Shown: positions 22,603-33,490, numbered from the stretch's first letter. The stretch: DNA of 64,000 nucleotides from Liolophura sinensis (GCF_032854445.1 NC_088307.1:25619953-25683952), one strand, 5' to 3'. Program-made: numbers and translations. The notes: generated by a model from the sequence alone, not told the origin.

Positions 22603-23954
22603 TACCCAATAATTTGAGATACTAATGGTAAAGCCTACAGATGTAATTTCATTAGCCAATATGGATTTTTTTTCCAAAACTCTTAGGTATAGCCTGATCT
22701 TCAACACTCTAAGATAGTTACAAGTCTGATATTTACAGATAGTTACAACTCCACAAGGAAAAGTGTTCAAGGTTGCAGCTATCATCTCACACTCCAGAAT
22801 TATCCACCACTGTTGTGTAAGTAGGCAGCTGTATATGTACATTGTGGTGTGAATATTTAATAAGGAAATTAACAAAATGAGAATACAATAGTTGCCAATG
22901 GCAACTTGGTCCATAAAGCCCCACCCTTAGAACCGAAAAATTTGAATGAATTCATCTCCATTTTCAAAAGTCTTAAAGTATAAAGATTAACAATACTCTC
23001 AGACACTGTTTTCCAGCACATTAATTCAATTCTGAGCTGTCATTTCCTTTGAGTCTTGAATAGTCCAACATGGTGTGATGCCGACTCCTGTCAACTATAG
23101 CTACATGTGATACAGCTTTGGAAATCTGAAGCTGTTTGGCTGTCCCAACAAATTGCTTTCCTGTTGTAATTTATGCGACCTTGACACTGGTCCAAATCAC
23201 CGATCGACATGAGCTCACCCTGAAATTTCATCACGGTGACGAGTCAATCCGTCTCGAAGTTCAACACAATTTGGTCTGCCCGTGACCAATGGCTTAATAA
23301 AGAGGAAAAGATAGTCACCCCTAAGCACAGGGCCGAGGTCAAAATGAAGTCTCGTCGTATTGGTCAATAACACATTGTGACTGTATTTTACTGGGGCTAC
23401 GAATGGTATTGATGTGACCAATCACCATAAATGAGATAACTTTGGAGGCTTTAGTAATACGTTACTGATTCCCTTGAACAGATGAAGGTTCCCCTACTGC
23501 CATTTAGATGGCTAGCCAATAAAACTGCCAAATTACACTCTGTTGCTGCCGACTTCCTTTTTTTTTTTTGATTATGCGCCACACTCACTCAGTTAATATT
23601 CTCAGTTCAACTGTGCTATGTGCATTAAGTTGGCCGTCAAGTGGTTGACAAGCTGGTGGGATTACCCTTGTCACAGGTTGAGGCCGAAATGCTAAAATGC
23701 GAAAATTTCAGCTACAATAATTCATGAACAGCCAAAAATCAGAAGCCGTTCTATCTTTAAAATATGTACATCTGTCAATTACCTATTTGAAATGTAGCTC
23801 CATAAATGTTTAAACGAGGCGACTTGAAAATAAAAAAAGGCGTCAATCAAACAAATACAGAAATGATGAATCAAACTGGAAGTGTGCAAAAAAACATCTG
23901 CAAAATTAATCTGAGATTGGTAAAGTGGTTTCATCTATAGCTCTGAAATTTTGC
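22603..23954. other. unique sequence with a palindromic X-box
   Basis: A 144-codon minus frame at 22480-22914 runs partly over the SINE fragment and is not a gene. A second minus frame at 23215-23421 ends in a protein-like stretch (PLVTGRPNCVELRDGLTRHR) just before a donor-like CAGG/GTGAGC, with a pyrimidine-rich acceptor upstream. It is a weak exon candidate whose phase does not match the other candidates. Confidence 0.3.
22891..22905. promoter_or_regulatory. perfect palindromic RFX X-box
   Basis: GTTGCCAATGGCAAC: both half sites are perfect inverted copies (GTTGCC/GGCAAC) with a 3 bp spacer. This is the best X-box in the window, about 1.1 kb from the one at 21749. Confidence 0.4.
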
Positions 23955-24260
23955 TATAAGTCATGAAAAATTTCAATAAATTAGTGTAAAACAATGTTGT
24001 GAAATTTAACAGCACTTCCTGTAATTCTTCAACTTTTTCCCATGTTTCCAAGGTGTTTATTCAAGCATATTCTGAAAGCATTATTTTGTGTTAACTGATA
24101 AAATTGTACTTTTTGTGAAGCCGTGAAAGTGGCCAATTTAAACAAAGTAGTTTTGTCTAAAATTTGCATAAAAAAATTTGTTGTAGGTTGCTCTTTCATA
24201 TGCGAAAAGGTTGAAGAATTAAGATATAGGTATATGGCACACACAATGCTCCATAGCATT
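23955..24260 (+). repeat. dispersed AT-rich repeat, family E, longest copy
   Basis: Begins with aagtcatgaaaaatttcaat and gtgaaatttaacagcactt, then the shared family E body and gctctttcatatgcgaaaag. The opening words recur directly downstream at 24263-24345, so a second, truncated copy follows in tandem. Confidence 0.7.
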
Positions 24261-24360
24261 GAGATATTTCTTTAAGTCAGGAAAAATTTCAATGAAAGCT
24301 CGAATTCCAGAACATGAAATTTGTGAAATTTGATAGCACTTATAACGTATGTGACACATA
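24261..24360 (+). repeat. family E, truncated tandem copy
   Basis: Repeats the start of the previous copy (agtcaggaaaaatttcaatg, gtgaaatttgatagcactt) and then diverges. Confidence 0.6.
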
Positions 24361-24840
24361 TGTACCATGAAGCTACTGCATATGTTTGCAAAGGAATTCA
24401 TCCAGCATCTAAATCACTGTTTCTCCATTGTCGCTGCTTTGGATGAATTTAACCCAAGGCAGAATTGCAGAGCATCTCCTTGCATTTGGAATCTTCATTG
24501 CATTTCTTTTGTGTTTTCATTCCCCGAATCCCCCAAAGAGGACTGCGGCTTATTAAACAGTTACTCATTCCCCACCCGGCCTCAAAACCTCGAGGTATGA
24601 AAATATTTCCCCTGGAGACAAAAGGCAGCCACAGAAGGGAAAAATTGTCTTGGTTTCTGTATTGGAAATCAAACTCAGTCGACGCGCCCCATTTCGGCAG
24701 AGAAGTGAGAGTGAAACAGAGAGAATGTCCAGCTCAGCTCATTCTGCTCCGTACAAAGCAAGATTCCTCTGATGGAGGCGACTCAGGGTTATCGGCAATG
24801 GTGACAAAGACAGCCACGTCAGTTTGATGATTTCACACGA
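24361..24840. other. unique block, conserved-element candidate
   Basis: GC content is clearly higher than in flanking DNA. Plus frames of 77 and 120 codons overlap; the longer one starts MQSISLHLESSLHFF and is not recognised. A donor-like CGAG/GTATGA lies at 24594-24595. The compact, complex sequence is what I would expect of a conserved intronic element, but homologous sequence is needed to tell. Confidence 0.28.
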
Positions 24841-25560
24841 TGCATGCTGGGTAGAAAGATGATACATGTACCACATTTTTTTGGCATTAGTCAAAATAAA
24901 AAAAAAAAAACCTTCAACAGGACGTAACATGAAACTCACATCAAAGGGTCTGGTTTTAGTCCCAAAAGCAAAAGATAAAAGCAAAACACTGGGCAAAAAA
25001 CAAAGTTACAATGGAGATCATTTTACAACACGCAACCCCTAAAAAGCATAGAAAAATTTCAAAAGGTCCTCGAGTATATAGCAAATATTGGATGTAATAA
25101 ACACACCTTTATACCGTATCACATTACAATGAGGTTGAAATCAGGTGGTAATTTGACTTCTAATTTTAGACACATTTCTGACTGAATCCCACAGCTTCTG
25201 TTACGATCTAAAATTCTAATGTTAGTTAAATATATGGACCATTAACATGACATCAAATACGCGAGGTACATTTATACACAAAAAAAAACGTTGAAAACAT
25301 TTGCAAAATTTATGACTCTTCTTAACCTGGTCTGTGTTGGCTTAATTTGGGTAATCATCAAGGGAATAGACCTTTCTTGCATTTTATATTCGATATTTTA
25401 TATATACTGTAAATCTTTTTTTCAGAGGAAAGTGAAATGGAAAACACTTTTTAAAGATGCCAAACTTGATACCCTATCTCATGTATAAATACTTGGTCAA
25501 TCAGAACTTAACCTACAGTGTAGTCAAACTGTGAATCTCATGCAATCAATTGCTCAATTT
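24841..25560. other. AT-rich unique sequence with an acceptor-like site
   Basis: At 25401-25425 the plus strand reads TATACTGTAAATC then T7 CAG, a strong acceptor, followed by an open stretch (RKVKWKTLFKDAKLDTLSHV, then stop at 25486). No donor or polyadenylation signal follows, so it is only a weak terminal-exon candidate. An A run lies near 24897-24910. Confidence 0.3.
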
Positions 25561-25569
25561 TAGTCTATT

Positions 25570-25655
25570 AAAGCCTGACCCGACATAGGATTGAACCTGG
25601 ATCTCCTGATTAGAAAGCTGATGTTCTAACCACTTGTCCATTACGGTGCGTTTGG
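25570..25655 (-). repeat. tRNA-like SINE head or tRNA pseudogene
   Basis: On the minus strand the order is A-box-like TGGACAAGTGGTTAGAAC, an anticodon-arm-like GCTTTCTAATC, then B box GTTCAATCC (plus 25588-25596). It resembles a tRNA-Arg(TCT)-type sequence. Stems are imperfect and no SINE body could be identified, so a functional tRNA gene is unlikely. Confidence 0.5.
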
Positions 25656-27300
25656 TGCCAAGTAAAACTTGGGCGTTAACATAATCCAGATAATATTCCA
25701 GAGTCGGAATACGGGATTCTTTTACAGACAGAGGATTTGGCCAGGAATTAGGATTCTATGTTTAATCAGCCCAGACACGAGGATCCTCCTCAGATTTATA
25801 GCCATCCAGAAATATACCACCAAAAGGTTAAAGAGTTATACTATATGTATATGCTATCATGAAGTCTGTCTACCATGTACTACATATCCTCAATCTTTTC
25901 ACAAATACAAGAGCAACTTTCAGTACCATTTATGCACATTTTAATTTCATTTAAAAAGGTATAAAAATAAAAAGAATACATAAATAACTATTCAAGATGT
26001 CATCTAAACCGTGCAGCTTTAAATGTGAAAATGTTTTCACAGAAATGAGCAGATGGAAGGGCAAAAAAAAAAAAATGCTCGACTAGTTCGCTGAAAATCA
26101 TTAGGGTCCTTCCCCATGACAAAGTGTGAGTTTAGTACAAGTTTGGTGAACTTGAGTCTAACTGTTTCACGGGAAATGATCAGACGGAAAAGCTGAAAGA
26201 TACATGTATCCAAAGACATAAACGACTGGTCATGGAACATTCAAATTAAAAAGGGCATATTTACCATGCCTACATGCATGTTTACATATAATCTATGTTT
26301 CGTACACTTCTGTCACAAATTTCAAAAGATACATGCAAGTTACAAAGACTTTCACAAAATTGACTTTAACGAGCCAAATGATCAACGGTCAAGGTCGCTG
26401 AAAACTTAGAGGGTTCTTAATCATGACTCAATGTAAAGGTGGGTGCAAACTTGAAGTATTCTGTTCAGGAGATATTGTGTTAACACGAATGGACAGACAG
26501 ATGGCTGGACAGACACAATCAAATTACCCACTGGCCAATATTCTCTACGGGGTTGGAAAAAAAAAAACACCTAAAAATGTATTTCTTTTCCACAATTTTT
26601 GTTGAAAAAAAAATTACTTCTGGATATATTATGTAACATCCTTCCAATTGGCAGAAAATTTGCCTTACTACTGCATAATTTAATGTGAGAATTTAAGAAG
26701 CAAAAAAAGAGCCAAACTAAAATTCTAGAGAGGCAAAACTTCAGCAGCATCAGATTTTGGAGTGGAAGTAGAGGTTCCATGTATCTTTATTTTTTCAGAT
26801 TCCTGCTAAAATCTTCATCATAAAGCTTTTATCATCTTTAGATTATAACATATGAAGACAAATCGTTAAGCTTTCCAAAAATAGCCAGACATTTTCAGAG
26901 CCTTGGGGGAAATACAAAAATACATACTGATGAACAGTTCTATACTTCTCGACCAATCAGTAAGCAGTCAATAATTTGCTGCGGACCAGCTGTTGTGGCA
27001 AAACAGTTATCATCGCATGAAGATATTTTCTTAACAATCCACCACTGGTGCGTGTAAATTGCGCTGTGGCATGTCCTGGAATGATCCATCCCACTTCGTG
27101 AGATAGCAATTTAACGTCAAAAGCAGGCGGAATTATGAATTATTATAGTAACAAATCCATAAGCTGGTCTAACTGTCATCCGCAGGTGTTAATCTGTTAT
27201 TTGTGTGAAGAGGACAAAATGGAAATTATAAACCCTTCACCATTTCTGGACTTGTGTCTGTGTTAAGTGGATGTACACAGACACTTGTTCATGCTAGAAA
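25656..27300. other. unique AT-rich sequence
   Basis: No repeat family or gene recognised. An A run lies at 26062-26074 and an acceptor-like T-run CAG at 26790-26801 with no good exon behind it. Confidence 0.35.
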
Positions 27301-27304
27301 CTGC

Positions 27305-28022
27305 ATGTGATGAGTTCATTTGCTCAGAGACTGTGCTGAGTTCATGTGCTCAAAAACTGTGTTTGGTTCATGTGCTCAGCAACTTTGTTTGGGTTCATGT
27401 GTTTAGAAACTTTATTTGGTCCATGTGTTCACAAACTTTGATATGTTCATGTGCTCAGAATCTGTTTGGTTCATGTGTTCACAAACTTTGATTGGTTCAT
27501 GTGTTCACAAACTTTATTTGGTTCATGTGTTCACAAACTTTGTTGGTTCATGTGTTCAGAAACAGTGTTTGGTTCATGTGTTCAGAAACAGTGTTTGGTT
27601 CATGTGTTCACAAACTTTATTTGGTTCATGGTGTTCACAACTTTGGTTCATGTGTTCAGAAACTTTGTTTGGTTCATGTGTTCAGAAACAGTGTTTGGTT
27701 CATGTGTTCACAAACTTTATTTGGTTCATGTGTTCACAAACTTTGTTTGGTTCATGTGTTCAGAAACAGTATTTGGTTCATGTGTCACAAACTTTGTTTG
27801 GTTCATGTGTTCAGAAACAGTGTTTGGTTCATGTGTTCAGAAACAGTGTTTGGTTCATGTGTTCACAAACTTTATTTGGTTCATGTGTTCACAAACTTTG
27901 TTTGGTTCATGTGTTCAGAAACAGTATTTGGTTCATGTGTTCACAAACTTTGTTTGGTCATGTGTTCAGAAACAGTGTTTGGTTCATGTGTTCAGAAACA
28001 GTGTTTGGTTCATGTGTTCAAA
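27305..28022. repeat. 26 bp minisatellite, about 27 copies
   Basis: The unit is TTCATGTGTTCAGAAACAG followed by TGTTTGG, with a second type carrying CACAAACTTT in the middle. Because 26 is not a multiple of three, the frame shifts at each unit and three overlapping plus frames (185-243 codons, cysteine-rich HVFxxF repeats) stay open. Single-base indels at 27630 and 27785 do not end them. These are repeat artefacts. The first copies (27305-27410) are degenerate (GTGCTCAG). Confidence 0.96.
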
Positions 28023-29086
28023 CTTCCATTTGCTTTTACACAGAAATAAACGAAACAGAAAGCCATGTCCTCCTTAAATTGGTTCACATGCAATTTTTTT
28101 CATGTTCTTTAATAATGGTGTCCTTCTGGTCATTAAAATTGGGATAAATTTGGAAGAAGGATGGTCACAAAGGAATGGAAAAGTACACATACTGATATTA
28201 AAGGAAAGACAAACTAAAATTAAGTCATTGCTGCCATCAGACATACCAGTGGAAATTGTACCTAAAAATACTATTTCTTACTCTTTTGGAACAGAATTAA
28301 ATGCATTCAAATATTAGAATTTTATTTTTAATATAAAACATAAAGTATTTACATGTACTTAGCAGAAAATTCTCTCAACCTTATCTCAAAATTATCTGGT
28401 ATAGCTGATACACACATCCATTGTACACGAAGTGCAATAAATTATCTGATTATCAGACAAACTTGATAACAGGGGCAGAAAAAGTTCCACCAAAAATGTA
28501 CTTCATTATTGAAGGGTATAAATATTTAGCTCTGCTCAGAAAAATATTTACCAGGTCAGAGCAATATATCCTCAGATTTGTTTGTGCTGAATGAGAATCA
28601 CTGAACTCTCTCCACCAAACATATTGCCAGAAATACTGATGTGTTTATTGACGGCATAAGCATAATGATTTTCCCCTAAATCTAGACATTTGAAAACACC
28701 TCAGGTTATTTATGGCAAACACACTGATATATGATAGGTATATTGATAAATACCTTACCTTTGATCTACTCTCTGATTCTTTCTTTTATACTTGCACAGC
28801 TAATAAACACGCTATAAAACTGTCCCGACTACCTTCTTTATGGCACACCTAGTACGGCATGTGTTAAAAGTGGAAATAAATGTTTAAAACAAACTATCAG
28901 ATACACAGAATATAAGTAAAAATATATTTCTGGATTTATTCTAAGGACATAGGAGTAGTGTAATATTACAGATATACTGAGCATACTGATATTAATACAA
29001 GAGCAATGATGGCTGTGCGATAGTTGGCATACCTACTGTGCATACATCTCACATCATTATCTCAAATAATAAAGACGCACTGCACC
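28023..29086. other. unique AT-rich sequence
   Basis: A weak minus-strand exon candidate at 28759-28799 (donor AAAG/GTAAGG, poor acceptor, LCKYKRKNQRVDQ) is noted but not supported by phase. Otherwise nothing. Confidence 0.35.
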
Positions 29087-29195
29087 GAGAGCAAAACCAG
29101 CGTAGCATGACAGTGTGATAGCTGACAAATTGTCACACCTAGCCTGTGAAATACGGCCTCTTGGCAATTTGCCTCAGCTAAGGTATGATTCCAAC
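29087..29195 (+). repeat. dispersed repeat, family D
   Basis: Shares gacagtgtgatagctgacaa, attgtcacacctagcctgtg and tgcctcagctaaggtatg with 18094-18193 and 57401-57504. Confidence 0.65.
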
Positions 29196-29740
29196 TGTTC
29201 ATGAATATGCTTAAAAGTAGCAATGAACACACCCTAAGCACCATGGTTTACAGCAGAATTAAGCACAAAACAAACGCAGTGATGTTGTTTTACTTATTAG
29301 GAAATAATAACATGTTAGGTGAGTGAATTAAGGGCATATGAGATTCACGTTCAGTCCTTATCTTGGGCAGGGAGTTTCTAGAGAGTGAGTATGGATTATG
29401 TTCTGTTCAAAAATCAAGTTTCACATCAGCAAACATTTTGTACAATTGGCGAGGGTATAAAAGTAAATTTTTGTCCGTATTTGTTTACTTCCCCTAAATA
29501 ACTGCATAATAAGTGCATTTCAAAGCAAATAAATGTAACAAAATACAATTTTTTGGTGCTGAAATTTACAATTTTCCACTAGAATATCATACCATGTTCC
29601 AAGCTAACCTCAAAACACCTTTCTAAATTCAACAGAACTCTTGGAATCAGGAAAAATGGGCAAGTTAGTCACTGGAACGAAATTTATGGTTATTTAAGGT
29701 ATTTACACTTTTATATCATCATACATACTCAAGGGCTTAC
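29196..29740. other. AT-rich sequence, putative intron
   Basis: No repeat or frame stands out. It would be the start of an intron if the exon at 29741-29789 is real. Confidence 0.35.
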
Positions 29741-29789
29741 CTTTATTGTCGTTATCAGCTGAGTCAGGTGAATCCGTCTCGGTGAAAAT
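29741..29789 (-). CDS. candidate small internal exon (49 nt)
   Basis: The minus strand reads branch-point-like TACTGAC, a pyrimidine-rich TCATTGTCTTCCACAG, then 49 nt, then donor AAAG/GTAAGC. Both splice sites match metazoan consensus very well. One frame gives an acidic IFTETDSPDSADNDNK with one leftover G (phase 0 in, 1 out). A second frame is open (FSPRRIHLTQLITTIK) and the third has a stop. The acidic frame is phase-compatible with the candidate exon at 55399-55500. The product is unknown. The Asp/Ser-rich text is like linkers in regulatory proteins, which does not identify a family. Chance pairing of splice-like sites is possible. Confidence 0.35.
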
Positions 29790-30326
29790 CTGTGGAAGAC
29801 AATGAGTCAGTAGATGAGAACGGACCTCAGGTAATTTCCTGTCAAATTAGGAAACACCCGTAAGAACTACTGTCAGTTCGGCTGTAAAAATCCACTTTCA
29901 CAAAACATAAAAGGCCGTAAGTGATATTTTTGATGCTAACACTTAAGTTTTTCACTGAAAAAAAATTAATTAAACTTCACAAATATCTTACGGTCCTATA
30001 GGTGGATGAATCCTACAAATGTGTCAATTTAAAAATGCTAAACTTCAGCTGAAACACTGTATTAAACTAAGCTTATAAATTTTTGAAAGTTATCCCAGGG
30101 TACCGATGTACTAAACAATGTGAGAATGGCAAGCTACAGTGAATAATACTGGAATATTGGAAAAGTGTGCTAAAAGTGTGCTAAAAGTGTGCTAGTAGTG
30201 AGCTAGCGGCACGCTAGCCACAACCTTTAGTACTTCGCCTGAACGGTTTAACAGAATACTGTGCTCAAAAGCATAACCTTCCATTGAAGATTTGCCCCCA
30301 GAGGTACTCTCCATATGTAAACATAC
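29790..30326. other. putative intron with a family F repeat
   Basis: A family F copy at about 29890-30070 (atccactttcacaaaacat, gatatttttgatgctaacac, tttttcactgaaaaaaaat). At 30160-30230 a ~12 bp motif (aaaagtgtgcta) is repeated three times and passes into ctagcggcacgctagcc. Confidence 0.45.
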
Positions 30327-30430
30327 CTACAAAACCATCAATAGTGCTGTCTGATTTGACCAACTGACCTGTTTTACTCAGACAAAAGCCTTGACCAGCT
30401 TTGACCACGTACATCAATATTGCATTAAGT
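30327..30430 (-). CDS. weak candidate exon (104 nt)
   Basis: The minus strand has a long pyrimidine tract TCTGCTTCCTCTGTCATTG then TCCAG, 104 nt, and donor TTGTAG/GTATGT. One frame is open (LNAILMYVVKAGQGFCLSKT and on; phase 2 in, 1 out). Its phase fits neither the exon at 55399-55500 nor the acidic frame at 29741-29789, and joining it to the latter reaches a stop. It may be alternatively spliced, or a false pair. Confidence 0.15.
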
Positions 30431-30529
30431 CTGGACAATGACAGAGGAAGCAGACTGGGCACTCTGGCTACATAATTCAGCAGATGTCCCTTGGGTATCA
30501 AGTTTTAAGTTAGCTCTATATCTGATTGT
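30431..30529. other. short unique spacer
   Basis: Includes the pyrimidine tract of the preceding candidate exon on the minus strand; nothing else. Confidence 0.3.
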
Positions 30530-30690
30530 TGTTTAACGCCACATAAACAAGACTTTTTCATTTATTTGATGGTTATAGTCAGATTTATGTGTGCAGTAAA
30601 TCCACTGGGTACATCAACAACCTTCCCTGGCAAGTCACAGGCACTACAACAAAGTTTCCCCACATGTGACATATGGCACAGACTTGTTCT
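30530..30690 (-). repeat. SINE A-related element, subfamily A2
   Basis: Resembles 9095-9262: tgattgttgtttaacgccac, a gtgtgcagtaaatccactgg segment, cctggcaagtcacaggc and catgtgacatatggc. No clear tail or head. Confidence 0.5.
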
Positions 30691-31009
30691 ACCAGATCAG
30701 CAAAGGACAAAGGGGGTAAGTTTCATGGAAGACATAAATGTAGGATTGCGCGAAGGTCCTACAAGCACCACAGCCACCGAGGCCTTACAAACAGTGAGAG
30801 GACGGGATCTTGAAATTCCCTGTTCATTCAAGGCTTGGCTTGTACCTGATATACGAAATATTAGGTGTGCTAAGTAGCTCTGTCTGTCTGTCTGTCTGTC
30901 AAATTTGTGATATCCAATGTGCTTTAATGTAATCCACCTTTTGTTCTTTTGAATATTTTCAAGCAATTTCAAAATGAAAATAAAATCAAGATAATCAGAT
31001 GTGATATAC
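30691..31009. other. unique spacer with short (CTGT)n
   Basis: A simple (CTGT)5 repeat lies at about 30881-30900. Opposing frames of 103 and 104 codons at 30566-31011 overlap and are not recognised. Confidence 0.4.
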
Positions 31010-31765
31010 ATGCAGAATTTGGCGTGCTCATGAAATCCACGTTTTCCTCAGTTTGGACATTCCGACAAAACCCATTCGTCATTCGCTACAATGACGATGA
31101 CTGGTTTCCAAGTCTTTGTCTCTGCAATGTATTGTGTGTGGGTTTGATTTTCCCCCCTCCAAATGACAATGGTGACCCTGTGGAATTAGAGGCTTGCAGC
31201 TGGCGAAGATGGGTGACATGTCCTTCAGGGGTTTCTGTCACATTTCAAATAGCAGTACAACCAGAGTGTGTTAGCATCTAACCACGTCATTCAATAACCC
31301 TGGTATTACCACGGCCAGCTCAAATGTTGCCAAATTACAGCACTCTCCATGGAGTCACGACCTTCAGGGTGCATTCTCCCGCAGGCAGATTCAAGGTCAA
31401 CTCGAAAACAAATGTGTAAAAGATTAATGTTATCGGCAGGGGCTTAGCCGGGGTGCATGAAACAAAGCAATCACAAGGCATTATAAAGGGAACTATGGGA
31501 ATTGCTTGTGCTGTTTTGAGACAAAGGAATCTGAGATTTTTTTTATTCTTCTGTACAGGACGAGACACAAAGCACGAGACTGTGTAAGCCAATCTGTGCA
31601 TCAGCTGTGTCTTTGTGCAAAAAGTTCCTTCTGTGACACTGTGCCGTCAGGATGAAGACACAATGACTCGAGCAATAGTCACTCAGTTTTCATCAGCTGG
31701 GAAATTACCTTTAATAAGGCATGGCTCACAGACGCGCAGGAATGCATTCATTCATTTGTTGAGAA
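31010..31765. other. unique block, conserved-element candidate
   Basis: Balanced composition, no repeats. A 110-codon plus frame (to 31281; includes PVELEACSWRRWVTCPSG) and an 88-codon minus frame (31335-31601) are not recognised and lack splice context. Confidence 0.25.
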
Positions 31766-32176
31766 GCTGACAAACAGCTCAGATTAAAACAGACCTAAAA
31801 TATGAAATATGGATGCTTAGATATTGCTTGGACGAGCCTTGAAATAAAATACTTGCATTTGCAAAGATGAACAAATGATCGGGTAAATCGGTCTGCTGGT
31901 TGGGATGAAAAACGGGTCAAGCAAAAATAGAAATAAAGACTTTGCATGAACACATTTATTCTGAGATATTTTTGATAGCAGACTTCCTTAATGTTAATTC
32001 TATGCTCATTTCTTATCTTTCATCATCCCCCCCGGATGCGACAGGCTTAAATTCAAATTAGGATAAAAACATTTTGTTCAAAAAATGTGCAACTGAATTA
32101 TAAGCTCTGTGAATGTCACAAGTAATTCCAGATTTCAAAGTCCTAAAATTAGAATATCCTTCAAAAGAAAAAAGCT
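31766..32176. other. AT-rich spacer
   Basis: Nothing identifiable. Confidence 0.35.
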
Positions 32177-32359
32177 CACAAACAAAATTATTTATTTGTT
32201 GATGGGCGTTTTTGATTTGATTACTCAAGAATATTTCTTTCACTTATACAATGGTAGCCAGCAATATGGTGAGAAGAAACCAAGCAGTGCGTGGGGGGGA
32301 ACTCACAATTAACCATCTGCAGGTTGCTGTTGCTGGCATATACCACGCACAAACAAAAT
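32177..32359 (-). repeat. SINE family A with perfect 12 bp target-site duplication
   Basis: Direct repeats CACAAACAAAAT at 32177-32188 and 32348-32359 flank an inverted, 5'-truncated copy (tail, actcaagaatatttctttca, gccagcaatatggtgag, ccatctgcaggttgctg). Confidence 0.95.
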
Positions 32360-32462
32360 AACTTGCCAGACAAGTTGTCAACATCAGAGAAATACTTCAT
32401 ACTAATTCACAAGAAAACATCTACATGTACAAAAATTTCTGGATGAACTGAGGGCCTTGAAC
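32360..32462. other. short spacer
   Basis: Nothing identifiable. Confidence 0.3.
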
Positions 32463-32610
32463 ATGTTGAGTGAGTGAGTGAGTGAGTGCTTGGGGTTTAA
32501 CATCGTACTTAACAATTTTTCAGTCATTTTTCAGTCAAATAAGGAGTCCTTAGGGTGCATGTAATGTGCCTTCTTGTTGCAGGACAAATTTCCACCACTC
32601 TTTCATCTAG
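32463..32610 (-). repeat. SINE family B, 3' part
   Basis: (GAGT)n tail, then gcttggggtttaacatcgta, cttaacaatttttcagtc and aaggagtccttagggtgcat. The head is missing. Confidence 0.88.
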
Positions 32611-32689
32611 TGCTGTTTTACACATATAATACAGGAATATGACAGAAGAATTATTCACCAGAGTTTACGAAATCAGTCATTTTCATTTG

Positions 32690-33170
32690 GATGCATTTCG
32701 AAAATGAGTCATGTATATATATGTAATTGCACCGTTCCATTCATAATACATGTGTATGAGTCATTTCCATGCAAGTACACTGTACATGCATTTCCAAACT
32801 GAGTCATTTCCATGCAAGTTCACTGTACATGCATTTCCAAACTGAGTCATTTCCATGCAAGTACACTGCACATGCATTTCCAAACTGAGTCATTTCCATG
32901 CAAGTACACTGCACATGCATTTCCAAACTGAGTCATTTCCATGCAAGTACACTGTACATGCATTTCCAAACTGAGTCATTTCCATGCAAGTACACTGCAC
33001 ATGCATTTCCAAACTGAGTCATTTCCATGCAAGTACACTGTACATGCATTTCCAAACTGAGTCATTTCCATGCAAGTACACTGCACATGCATTTCCAAAC
33101 TGAGTCTTTCTCTACGTAAGTGTAGATGTATTTCCAAAATGAGTCATTTCCATGTAGGCGCATTTTGGAA
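32690..33170. repeat. 43 bp minisatellite carrying AP-1 sites, ~8 regular plus diverged edge copies
   Basis: The unit is GAGTCATTTCCATGCAAGTA then CACTGTACATGCATTTCC then AAACT. Perfect TGAGTCA words start at 32705, 32757, 32800, 32843, 32886, 32929, 32972, 33015, 33058 and 33140. One unit (33101) has TGAGTCT. Variation within the core is mostly TGTACAT versus TGCACAT. Confidence 0.96.
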
Positions 33171-33294
33171 AATGAATAATTTCCATTTAGTTGTATCTCT
33201 AAAATGAGCCATTAATTCCCATGGAGGTGCACTTTGCATAAGTTATTTCAATGTAAGTTACCACATCTCTATGTATGAAAGTTTGCTATGTAAA
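33171..33294. other. decayed array edge and spacer
   Basis: Diverged array-like words continue (aatgagccattaattcccat) and then fade. Confidence 0.4.
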
Positions 33295-33490
33295 ACTGCA
33301 CTTTCAGAAGCACACAAAGGACTTAAAATGCTACTTTTGATATCAACACTTTAAGTTTTTCTGCTAAGAAATTAATCGACCTTTTCAAAAAGCTCTTAGT
33401 TGGTCTATACTGTGCATGAATCATTCAAAATGAACTGAAACGTGTCACTTTTGAAAATACTGAACTTAAGGTGAAATACAAAATGAACTC
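33295..33490. repeat. dispersed repeat, family F
   Basis: Shares ctgcactttcagaagcac, gctacttttgatatcaacac, tttaagtttttctgctaaga and aatactgaacttaaggtga with copies near 1.35, 20.5 and 29.9 kb. Class unknown. Confidence 0.65.

Noticed and set aside
23215-23421. Minus-strand exon ending PNCVELRDGLTRHRDEISG
   Set aside because: Plausible text and sites, but no phase agrees with the other candidates and no family is recognised; kept only as a note.
25426-25488. Plus-strand terminal exon RKVKWKTLFKDAKLDTLSHV
   Set aside because: Strong acceptor, but no polyadenylation signal or upstream exon could be found.
27267-28147. Cys-rich 185-243 codon proteins
   Set aside because: 26 bp array with rotating frames; three overlapping plus frames are equally open.
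28759-28799. 41 nt minus-strand exon (LCKYKRKNQRVDQ)
   Set aside because: Good donor but poor acceptor tract, and its open frame does not match the phase leaving the acidic frame of 29741-29789.
29741-29789. Assignment to a TEA-domain (TEAD) transcription factor
   Set aside because: The acidic Ser/Asp text loosely recalls the segment before the TEA domain, but no TEA domain sequence is found downstream in the window, so the likeness is too weak to use.
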